Shown here piece by piece: positions 8,497 to 14,697 of a DNA stretch of 15,493 nt; positions within the stretch are counted from its first letter, which is position 1; each line of letters starts with the position of its first letter. A program made the position numbers and the translations under genes. The notes under the pieces were generated by a model. It was not told where the DNA came from, ran no database searches, and saw only the letters and a list, made by a program, of their open reading frames with translations. The stretch lies in the NCBI GenBank assembly GCA_002344975.1, contig DDUV01000002.1, forward strand, positions 1-15,493, given 5' to 3'. Source of the DNA: Saprospiraceae bacterium UBA2329. GTDB lineage: Bacteria > Bacteroidota > Bacteroidia > Chitinophagales > Saprospiraceae.

Positions 8497-8511
8497 CCCT
8501 CCTCTGGAGGG
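8497..8511. terminator. Hairpin between convergent genes
   Basis: CCCTCC (8497-8502) and GGAGGG (8506-8511) form a perfect 6-bp GC-rich stem with a 3-base loop in the 160-base gap between two converging genes. No T-run follows on either strand, so it is not a textbook terminator. The flanking purine-rich sequence (GGTCGGGGAGGTGG) looks like the kind of short intergenic repeat common in Bacteroidota; that is an impression only. Confidence 0.35.
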
Positions 8512-8551
8512 TCGGGGAGGTGGTAGAGCGGGGGCACGCCCCAAATATGAC

Positions 8552-10240
8552 TTACTCCTTGAACCCCGGCCCTTTGACAAACCGCCCCGGAAACTTGCCC
8601 GTGTGTTCGCCGTCTTTGAGTACCTGCACGCCGTTGACCAACACATGGTGTACGCCCACCGCGTACTGGTGCGGCTGTTCGTAGGTGGCCTTGTCGGCGA
8701 TGGTGGCGGGGTCGAAGATGACGATGTCGGCGTAGTAGCCCGGGTAGAGGAAACCGCGTTTTTTTATTTTGAGATTGAAGGCCGGCAGTGCAGTGAGGCG
8801 GCGTACGGCTTCCTCCAGCGTGATGATTTTTGCATCGCGGACGTAAGCGCCCAGCAGGCGCGCGAAATTGCCGTAAGCTCTGGGATGCGTGTTCGATTTG
8901 AGGAAATCGCCCTCGGCGGTGGGTGCGCCGGCATCGGAGCCGAAACTCATAAAGGGCAGGGCAATTTGTGAGCGCACATTGTTTTCAGACATAAGGAAAT
9001 ACACCACGCCTACCCGGCTGCCGTCTTGAATGACGAGGTCCATGGCGGTGTCTTCGGGCGATGCGCCGCGCAGTTTGGCCACGTCGGCTAAAGTTTTGCC
9101 CGTGTATTTTTTGAGCGTATCGTTGACAAACTCCACCAACAGCAGGTTGTCGGCAGAGCCGGCGGAAGCGTAGAGATTTTCCCAGTCATCGGCATCTCGC
9201 TTCATTTCTTCCCGCACGCGGTCGCGGGTGGCCGGATCGCGGAGGCGCTTGGCCCATGCATCGTAGCCGCCCTCCTGCACCCAGGGCGGCATGGCGGCAT
9301 CCAATCCGGTGGCGCCGGCCGTGTAGGTGTACATATTGGCGCTGACGGGAATGCCCCGTTCGCGGGCGGCCATGAGTTTGATGGCGGCGTCTTTCATCTT
9401 CGGCCAGTTTTTGGAGCCGGCCGCTTTGAGGTGGTAAATTTCTGTGGGAATGCGCGCTTTGAGCGAGATGTCTATCACTTCGTCAATGGATTCGAGCAGG
9501 CGGTTGCCCTCGCTGCGCATGTGCGTGACATACATGCCCTGATGCTCGGACGCGGCCTGGCAAAGCGCGATGAGTTCGTCCTGTTGGGCATACAGTCCCG
9601 GCGTGTAGATGAGCGCCGAGCCTAAGCCGAGCGCGCCTTCGCGCATGGCCTGGCGTACCAATTCCTGCATGCGGGCCAATTCTTCGGGCGTGGGCGGGCG
9701 GTTTTCGTAGCCTATTTCGTGGATGCGGGCCGTGGTGGCGCCCATGAACGAAGCCACATTGGGCGACACGCCTTTTTTCTCCAAGTGCTGCAAATACTCG
9801 CCCAGCGTTGTCCACTCGATGTCGAATTTGAGATCGCCCTGCGCTTTTTTCATTTCGGATTTCATGCGCTCGTTGAGCGGCCCCATGCTCCAGCCTTCGC
9901 CCATCACTTCGAGGGTGACGCCCTGTTTGAGGTCGCTCATGCCGCGGCCGTCCACGAGGAGGCTTTCGGTGGCCCAGCTCAGCATATTGATGAAGCCCGG
10001 AGAGACGGCCATGCCTTTGGCGTCTATTTCGGTTTTGCCTTTTTTGGCGCCTATATCGCCCAATGCGGCGATGGTATCGGCATTGACGGCGACCGATCCT
10101 TCGTAGGGCGGATTGCCGCTGCCGTCGTAAATGAGGGCATTGCGGATGACGAGGTCGTAGTCGGCCTGTTTGGCAGGACCGGAACAACTGAACGATGCGA
10201 GCGCGAGCAGCGCGATGGCGGCGAAGGTGATGTTTTTCAT
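8552..10240 (-). CDS. N-acyl-D-amino-acid deacylase/D-aminoacylase-family amidohydrolase, lipoprotein
   Basis: This 562-residue protein belongs to the amidohydrolase superfamily, in the D-aminoacylase group that cleaves N-acyl-D-amino acids. It begins with a lipoprotein signal (MKNITFAAIALLALASFSC), with the lipid-bearing Cys at 19. Family features are DLVIRNALIYDGSG at the front, DAKGMAVSPGFIN, THMRSEG with His240, IYHLKAAG with His270, MSFGSDAG with Asp436, and IKKRGFLYPGYYADIVIFDP near the end. The usual HxH metal motif after PGFID is replaced by NMLSWATES. The region of the family's metal-binding Cys reads GEGWSMGP without a Cys. The metal site must therefore differ, or activity may be changed. 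ATG 10240 is chosen because it gives a proper signal peptide and sits 14 bases after the predicted transcription start. An upstream TTG start would overlap the -7 element. Confidence 0.88.
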   Translation of the reverse strand: MKNITFAAIALLALASFSCSGPAKQADYDLVIRNALIYDGSGNPPYEGSVAVNADTIAALGDIGAKKGKTEIDAKGMAVSPGFINMLSWATESLLVDGRGMSDLKQGVTLEVMGEGWSMGPLNERMKSEMKKAQGDLKFDIEWTTLGEYLQHLEKKGVSPNVASFMGATTARIHEIGYENRPPTPEELARMQELVRQAMREGALGLGSALIYTPGLYAQQDELIALCQAASEHQGMYVTHMRSEGNRLLESIDEVIDISLKARIPTEIYHLKAAGSKNWPKMKDAAIKLMAARERGIPVSANMYTYTAGATGLDAAMPPWVQEGGYDAWAKRLRDPATRDRVREEMKRDADDWENLYASAGSADNLLLVEFVNDTLKKYTGKTLADVAKLRGASPEDTAMDLVIQDGSRVGVVYFLMSENNVRSQIALPFMSFGSDAGAPTAEGDFLKSNTHPRAYGNFARLLGAYVRDAKIITLEEAVRRLTALPAFNLKIKKRGFLYPGYYADIVIFDPATIADKATYEQPHQYAVGVHHVLVNGVQVLKDGEHTGKFPGRFVKGPGFKE

Positions 10241-10261
10241 GGCAGCTTTGATGTAGAGGGG

Positions 10262-10291
10262 CAAAGATACAAAAAGCGCGGTGTTGGGAAA
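10262..10291 (-). promoter_or_regulatory. Promoter of the amidohydrolase gene
   Basis: On the minus strand TATCTTTG (10269 to 10262) is an exact TAnnTTTG -7 motif. TTTC at 10291-10288 lies 18 bases upstream as an imperfect -33 element. The predicted transcript starts near 10254, so translation begins at ATG 10240. Confidence 0.6.
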
Positions 10292-10317
10292 GATGGGGCG
10301 GGGCGCGATTTTTAGGG

Positions 10318-10368
10318 TAGTGAAGGGAGGACTCAGTAAGTTTCAGCCTGGTAGTCACCCCTTCACTA
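10318..10368. repeat. Inverted repeat of the TAGTGA...TGACT type
   Basis: The left arm TAGTGAAGGGAGGACT (10318-10333) pairs with the right arm AGTCACCCCTTCACTA (10353-10368) at 14 of 16 positions around a 19-base centre. Both arms resemble the arms of the perfect palindrome inside the ROCO-TIR gene (TAGTGACCGGGTGACT). Confidence 0.6.
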
Positions 10369-10400
10369 AGCCGGCGAAAACCGCCTTTCTGACGCTGAAA

Positions 10401-10472
10401 GACGCAGATTTTTATGATCATTATGTGCTGTGCGGGCAACGGGAACCATACAAATCATAAAAAATCAGCATC
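10401..10472. repeat. Imperfect long inverted repeat
   Basis: GACGCAGATTTTTATGAT (10401-10418) and ATCATAAAAAATCAGCATC (10454-10472) are nearly reverse complementary: two base differences and one extra A/T. The 35-base spacer is ordinary sequence. The wording resembles a dispersed intergenic repeat that I recall from Bacteroidota genomes, but this was not checked. Confidence 0.45.
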
Positions 10473-10571
10473 AAAAAAAATCAGACGAGGTTCATGGATT
10501 TCCATTTTCAGAATGACAGCGCAGGTTTTGTTTTGTGCCATGTGTTTTGCGCACGAAAATGAAGAAGCGAA

Positions 10572-10602
10572 AATTTGACAAATCTCGAAGATTTGTCAAA
10601 TT
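10572..10602. repeat. Perfect 13-bp-arm palindrome
   Basis: AATTTGACAAATC (10572-10584) and GATTTGTCAAATT (10590-10602) are exact reverse complements around TCGAA. It sits between two divergent promoters, where no terminator is expected, and no T-run follows. It may be an operator or an REP-like intergenic element. Confidence 0.6.
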
Positions 10603-10665
10603 GTGTACTGCCTGAAAACTGTGCCTGATTTTGTGCAATCGGTCATGTACACAATGGCGTTTCGA

Positions 10666-10698
10666 TTTGCAACGGGTTCATAAATTTCTATATATTTG
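10666..10698 (+). promoter_or_regulatory. Promoter of the DUF2281-like gene, with overlapping direct repeat
   Basis: TTTG (10666-10669) and TATATTTG (10691-10698) are 21 bases apart and match the Bacteroidota -33 and -7 elements. The 11-mer ATTTGCAACGG occurs at 10665-10675 and again at 10694-10704, a 29-base period that covers both promoter elements. This could be a pair of binding sites for a repressor such as an antitoxin. Confidence 0.6.
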
Positions 10699-10742
10699 CA
10701 ACGGATTGTTCTTCTTTCAGCTATAAAAATTCAGGTATCGCC

Positions 10743-10952
10743 ATGTCAGACCAGCAAATACTCCTGCAACTTCAACAACTGCCCGAAGACCTTCGGAAGG
10801 AGGTAGCGGATTTTATAGGATACTTGCCGGCCAAGTACAAAAAGAATACACTCCCCCAGCAACAACCTGAAAAAAAACGCTTCAGCCAATACCGTGGCAG
10901 TCTGAAAAGCGGGCTTTCGGTAGAGGAAATAGATGCCCAACTCAGTAAGTAG
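10743..10952 (+). CDS. Small DUF2281-like (antitoxin-like) protein
   Basis: This 69-residue protein starts with QQILLQLQQLPEDLRKEVADFIGYL, close to the DUF2281 pattern in which a Leu/Pro-rich helix (LPEDLRKEVADFI) opens small Bacteroidota and cyanobacterial proteins often paired with toxins. A Gln/Lys-rich linker and a tail RGSLKSGLSVEEIDAQLSK follow. The acidic, helical tail fits a toxin-neutralising segment. No toxin follows directly: the next genes, 69 bases downstream, form their own antitoxin/toxin pair. It may be an orphan antitoxin-like gene or part of a three-gene set. It has a clear promoter of its own. The family call is by eye. Confidence 0.7.
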   Translation: MSDQQILLQLQQLPEDLRKEVADFIGYLPAKYKKNTLPQQQPEKKRFSQYRGSLKSGLSVEEIDAQLSK

Positions 10953-10972
10953 TGGGGCTGAAAAAAAGTTGT

Positions 10973-10980
10973 TATTTTTG
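10973..10980 (+). promoter_or_regulatory. Candidate -7 element of the toxin-antitoxin pair
   Basis: TATTTTTG is an exact TAnnTTTG match 41 bases before the antitoxin ATG at 11022. No convincing -33 TTTG is seen at the right distance, so read-through from the upstream gene is also possible. Confidence 0.4.
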
Positions 10981-11021
10981 TACGGGCGCAGCGGGCCTGT
11001 TCACACTCAATCTTTACAACT

Positions 11022-11261
11022 ATGAGCGTAGAAACCCAAAAATTGGAACTCATCTCCTGGATTGCCGACCTTGACGATCCGGCAGATGTGAACAAAGTAT
11101 ATGAGCAGTTCAGAAAAATACTCCGACAAACGGATGATCTGGGAGACCTGCCCGACGATGTACTCGCCGAGTTGGAGGCTGCCGATTCCGTTGCAGACCC
11201 CGGTGATACGATTTCTCAGGAGGAGGCTTTTACAATGTTCCGGTCATGGCGAAAAGTGTAA
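11022..11261 (+). CDS. Putative antitoxin of a RelE/ParE-type pair
   Basis: This 79-residue acidic protein (VETQKLELISWIADLDDPADVN...) is rich in Asp and Glu and has no transmembrane segment. Its size, acidity and position directly before a RelE/ParE-like toxin gene mark it as the likely antitoxin. The opening helix (KLELISWIADLDDPADV) resembles small proteins that precede ParE toxins in Bacteroidota. No ribbon-helix-helix or other DNA-binding motif is obvious, so autoregulation cannot be asserted. Its 3' end overlaps the toxin start by 16 bases (11246-11261), a typical sign of translational coupling. Confidence 0.72.
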   Translation: MSVETQKLELISWIADLDDPADVNKVYEQFRKILRQTDDLGDLPDDVLAELEAADSVADPGDTISQEEAFTMFRSWRKV

Positions 11262-11542
11262 TTTGGAAACGCAAAGCTGCCTTACAGGTACTCGAAATTC
11301 AAAACTACCTTTCGGATCATTTCTCTCATCGGGAAGTCAATCGCTTTATTGATAAGTTATACCAACAATTGGACACACTCCGGCAATATCCTGAAATTGG
11401 ACAACGTACCCGTTTCAAAACCATTCGCAGATTGCGGATAAATCGCATAGTCAGCTTATTTTACAGGATAAGTGGAGCCAATATTTTGATTGTCTTCGTT
11501 TGGAACAACAAACAGGAGTCCAAGAGAAATCCTTACCTTTAA
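11246..11542 (+). CDS. RelE/ParE-superfamily toxin
   Basis: The 98-residue basic protein follows the RelE/ParE layout. It has an N-terminal strand and helix (VIWKRKAALQVLEIQNYL), then a helical hairpin (VNRFIDKLYQQLDTLRQYPEIG). The C-terminal sheet includes RRLRINRIVSLFYRI and ILIVFVWNNKQE. The end resembles the FWDNRQDP pattern common in Bacteroidota ParE-like toxins. Relatives either cut mRNA at the ribosome (RelE) or poison DNA gyrase (ParE), and the sequence alone does not settle which. It overlaps the antitoxin gene and is expected to be neutralised by that protein. The ROCO-TIR gene begins 99 bases downstream on the same strand. Confidence 0.82.
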   Translation: MAKSVIWKRKAALQVLEIQNYLSDHFSHREVNRFIDKLYQQLDTLRQYPEIGQRTRFKTIRRLRINRIVSLFYRISGANILIVFVWNNKQESKRNPYL

Positions 11543-11545
11543 TTT

Positions 11546-11560
11546 ACAGCAAACCGCTGT
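11546..11560 (+). terminator. Weak hairpin after the toxin gene
   Basis: ACAGC (11546-11550) and GCTGT (11556-11560) form a 5-bp stem followed by TATTT. It is too weak to be confident of termination; transcription may continue into the ROCO-TIR gene. Confidence 0.2.
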
Positions 11561-11573
11561 TATTTGCTGATCT

Positions 11574-11636
11574 GCACATTAGCACCGCGCCGCGACAAGC
11601 ATCAGCACATTAGCACATTGACTCATTAACACATTC
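11574..11636. repeat. GCACATTAG-type short tandem-like repeats
   Basis: The 12-mer GCACATTAGCAC occurs at 11574-11585 and 11605-11616. Degenerate copies follow (CACATTGACTCATTAACACATT) up to five bases before the ROCO-TIR start codon. They occupy the place where a leader or promoter should be, and no TAnnTTTG motif is visible here. Confidence 0.5.
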
Positions 11637-11641
11637 AAACC

Positions 11642-14600
11642 ATGTCCGACCTCGCTCGCCGGCTCATCCGCGAAAACATTGAAAAACACCAACGGGGAGA
11701 AGATGCCCGCGATCTCGACCTCGGCAACTGCGGCATGACCGAAATACCGGAGGAGATTGGGGAGTGCGTGTGGTTGGAGGAGTTGAGGCTGGGTCATTAC
11801 TGGCAATATTTCAACCACAACATATACGATTGGAGAATACGAGCAACTATAAATAGAGGTGGGGCTAATAAAATTATCAAACTCCCTTCAACAATTAAAC
11901 GGCTCTTGAATCTGAGGAAAATCTCGATTACACAATTGCCGATCACAGATATTCAACCACTATCAGCCTTGGTGAATTTACAGTGGATTGATTGCTCACA
12001 AACACAAATTTCTGATCTTAGTCCGTTATCACAACTATTACAATTACAGTTACTTGACTGCTCTGGAACAAGTGTTTACGATCTAAGCCCTCTATCTAAA
12101 TTAAGTAACCTACAAATACTTAGTACCCACTTAACAAATGTATCGGATTTATACCCCTTATCTACATTGACCAATTTACAATCACTTCATATCTCCGACA
12201 CTCCCATATCGGAAATCGACCCAATTATGTCTCTTAGGAATTTACGATCACTATTCTTAGCCTATACAAACATCTTGGAGATTAGTTGTTTGGAAAAACT
12301 ATCCAAATTGCAATGGTTTGATTGCTCTGGCTTGCAAATATCAAATATTGACGTTTTATCAAAACTAACCAGTTTGAAATGGGTTGACTGCTCTTATACA
12401 ATCGTTTCTAACCTTGCCCCTTTATCAAAATTGGAGCAATTACAGTGGCTTGATTGTTCCGGAACTGAAGTTTCTGACCTTACTCCAGTTTTGCCCTTAA
12501 TTCATAAAGGAATTGAAGTTAAATGGCAGGATCAATACACAGGACATCAAGAGCACCCCGCCATCCTCGTCCGCGACTGCCCCCTCATCATCCCCCCCGT
12601 CGAATTCGCCATGGAATCCCCCCAGGCCGTGCGCGACTACTTCGAAGAACTCGGCGAAGACGGGCGCAAGCTCAACGAGGTCAAGGTCGTTTTTCTCGGC
12701 GAGGCATCGGCGGGGAAAACCTCTTTGGTGAAGCAGCTCATGGGCGAGCAATTCGACGACAAAGAGAGCCAGACCCACGGCATCCGCATCCGAAAAATGG
12801 ACTTCGGCATGAGCGACGGCGACACCGTGACCGCCCACCTCTGGGACTTCGGCGGGCAGGAGGTGATGCACGCCACCCACCAGTTTTTCCTCTCGCAGCG
12901 CAGCGTGTATGTGCTGCTGCTCAACAGCCGCAACGATGACCAAGCCGAAAAATGGCTCAAATACGCCGAGAGCTTCGGCGGCCGCTCGCCCGTACTCGTG
13001 GTGCTCAACAAAATAGACGAAAACCCCTCCTTCGAGGTGAACCGGAAAACCCTGCGCGAAAAGTATCCGCAGATCCGCGAGTTCTACCGGCTGTCTTGCC
13101 AAAACAAATCAGGCATTGACGACTTCCGGGAGGCCCTGCGCCGCGAAATAGAAAATGCCGACACCCGCCGCACGCCCTTCCCCGCGCATTGGCTGGCCGT
13201 GAAGGAGCATTTTTCCAACATGCAGGCCGACTACATCGAATCGGAGGAGTTTCGGCGCGAGTGTGAAAAAGCCGGCGTGGTCAGGGAGTTCAGTCAGGAC
13301 GTGCTGCTCAAATTTTTGCACGACCTCGGCGTGGTCATCAACTTCCGCAACCTCAAAAACTTCGACACCCAAATCCTCAATCCGCTCTGGCTCACCAACG
13401 GCGTGTATCGCATCATCAACTCCGGGCGCGTGGCCGAAACCGGCGGCCTGCTGCACGAAGACGAGTTCAACGCCGTCATCAACGACCCGCGCTACCGCGC
13501 CGAAAACACCACCGACAAGCCCTTCCACTATCCCAAAAACAAGCTCCAGTACATCGTGCGGGTGATGCAGGAGTTCGAGTTGTGCTTCCAGTTGGACCCG
13601 TGGACGTATGTGGTACCCCAACTGCTGCCCGTGCAGGAACCCGATGTGCCGATGGAGGGCGCCGTGCTGCGCTTCGTCATCCATTTCCCCGACTTCCTGC
13701 CCGACAGCCTCTTCCCCCGCCTGATGGTGAAACTGCATACTTACATAGAGGATAAGGAAGTGCTTGGTGAAACGTTTAGTGACCGGGTGACTCGCAGTCA
13801 CCCGGTCACTAAACCCGCCCACTCATCTCACACCAAGCTGGCCTGGCGCACGGGTATGGTGCTGCACAAGCCCAATATTTTCAAGGCATCGGCGCGGGTG
13901 CGCTGGGATAAGGAAGACCGCAAAATCCTCGTGGACGTATGCGGCGAGGAGCGGCGGCGTTTCCTCAGTTTCATCCGCGAAACGGTGAAGGAGATCGTGG
14001 CAACCTTCAGCAGTCTGTCGTACAGCGAATTAGTGCCGATACCGGACAGCACGGATACGGAGGAATATGAATACCTCGTGGAAGCTGAAAAGGCAGGCGA
14101 AAAAGAGGTATTTGTTAAATCCCTCAAGAAGCGCGTTTCCATCGCCGACCTGCTCGACGGCGTGGAAGAACCCGCCATGCGCGACGAGGTGGAGCAGTTG
14201 CCGGTGAAGGCGTTTGTGTCGTATGCGCACAAGGATTTGGAGTACCTCAAAGAGATGCGCAGCGCCCTGGCCCCGCTCATTCGCCTGCAAAAACTGCAAC
14301 TCTGGCACGACCGCGACATCAGCGCCGGCGATGAATGGCGGGAGGTTTTATTCCAACGATTGGACGAGGCCGACATCGTGTTGTGTTTGGTGAGCGCCGA
14401 TTTTGTGGCCTCCGATTTTTGCTACCAAAAAGAATTCGGCGCAGCGCTGGAAGCCCACCGTCGCGGCGAAAAAACCATCGTACCTGTGAAGCTGCGCAAA
14501 ACCGACTGGCAGGATTTGCCGATAGCCGAGTTTCAGGGCGTTCCCGGCGAGTGGATCACCTCGGCCCAAAACAAAGACGAAGCCTGGGCGCAGGTTTCCG

Positions 14601-14683
14601 CATCTTTGCGCCCGGCTTTGGACAAGGCCAAGCAACGCAAAAAAAAGGTGCTGGACGAGCGCCGCATGGGCGGAGGCAGGTGA
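11642..14683 (+). CDS. LRR-Roc-COR-TIR (ROCO) protein, putative immune receptor
   Basis: This is a 1013-residue multidomain protein. Residues 20-95 carry Roco-style leucine-rich repeats (LPEEI type). Residues about 100-295 hold eight to nine 22-residue repeats with the pattern T.xSDLxPLSKLxNLQWLDCSG. The Roc GTPase has the P-loop GEASAGKTS (353-361), WDFGGQ (401-406) and NKID (456-459). A COR dimerisation domain follows from about 515 to 850. The C-terminal TIR domain spans about 854-995 (KAFVSYAHKD), with Glu931 in SDFCYQKEF at the place of the NADase catalytic Glu. Bacterial TIR domains often destroy NAD+ in anti-phage defence, so a ligand-sensing, GTP-switched effector is a fair inference. 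The LRR block is AT-rich, unlike the rest, and a palindrome is translated in frame at residues 712-724. The gene follows a toxin-antitoxin pair. Confidence 0.9.
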   Translation: MSDLARRLIRENIEKHQRGEDARDLDLGNCGMTEIPEEIGECVWLEELRLGHYWQYFNHNIYDWRIRATINRGGANKIIKLPSTIKRLLNLRKISITQLPITDIQPLSALVNLQWIDCSQTQISDLSPLSQLLQLQLLDCSGTSVYDLSPLSKLSNLQILSTHLTNVSDLYPLSTLTNLQSLHISDTPISEIDPIMSLRNLRSLFLAYTNILEISCLEKLSKLQWFDCSGLQISNIDVLSKLTSLKWVDCSYTIVSNLAPLSKLEQLQWLDCSGTEVSDLTPVLPLIHKGIEVKWQDQYTGHQEHPAILVRDCPLIIPPVEFAMESPQAVRDYFEELGEDGRKLNEVKVVFLGEASAGKTSLVKQLMGEQFDDKESQTHGIRIRKMDFGMSDGDTVTAHLWDFGGQEVMHATHQFFLSQRSVYVLLLNSRNDDQAEKWLKYAESFGGRSPVLVVLNKIDENPSFEVNRKTLREKYPQIREFYRLSCQNKSGIDDFREALRREIENADTRRTPFPAHWLAVKEHFSNMQADYIESEEFRRECEKAGVVREFSQDVLLKFLHDLGVVINFRNLKNFDTQILNPLWLTNGVYRIINSGRVAETGGLLHEDEFNAVINDPRYRAENTTDKPFHYPKNKLQYIVRVMQEFELCFQLDPWTYVVPQLLPVQEPDVPMEGAVLRFVIHFPDFLPDSLFPRLMVKLHTYIEDKEVLGETFSDRVTRSHPVTKPAHSSHTKLAWRTGMVLHKPNIFKASARVRWDKEDRKILVDVCGEERRRFLSFIRETVKEIVATFSSLSYSELVPIPDSTDTEEYEYLVEAEKAGEKEVFVKSLKKRVSIADLLDGVEEPAMRDEVEQLPVKAFVSYAHKDLEYLKEMRSALAPLIRLQKLQLWHDRDISAGDEWREVLFQRLDEADIVLCLVSADFVASDFCYQKEFGAALEAHRRGEKTIVPVKLRKTDWQDLPIAEFQGVPGEWITSAQNKDEAWAQVSASLRPALDKAKQRKKKVLDERRMGGGR
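13774..13814. repeat. Perfect 19-bp palindrome inside the ROCO-TIR coding sequence
   Basis: GTTTAGTGACCGGGTGACT (13774-13792) and its exact reverse complement (13796-13814) flank the centre CGC. It is translated as FSDRVTRSHPVTK (residues 712-724). Both strands encode almost the same peptide in this frame. It belongs to the same sequence family as the intergenic element at 10318-10368. Confidence 0.9.
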
Positions 14684-14697
14684 GGGCTGCCGGGCTG

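Larger units (their letters stand above)
10265..10742. other. Repeat-rich intergenic region between divergent genes
   Basis: These 478 bases separate the minus-strand amidohydrolase from the plus-strand small-protein genes. They hold one promoter for each side, three inverted repeats (10318-10368, 10401-10472 and 10572-10602) and a direct repeat in the right promoter. A nested pair of short stems is also present: CATTTTC 10503-10509 with GAAAATG 10555-10561, and GCGCA 10519-10523 with TGCGC 10548-10552. No protein-coding frame is convincing, and no known RNA family is recognised. Confidence 0.6.

Noticed and set aside
11574..11636. Possible CRISPR array before the ROCO gene
   Set aside because: The repeats are only 12 bases and degenerate, with no regular spacers and no cas genes in the window.
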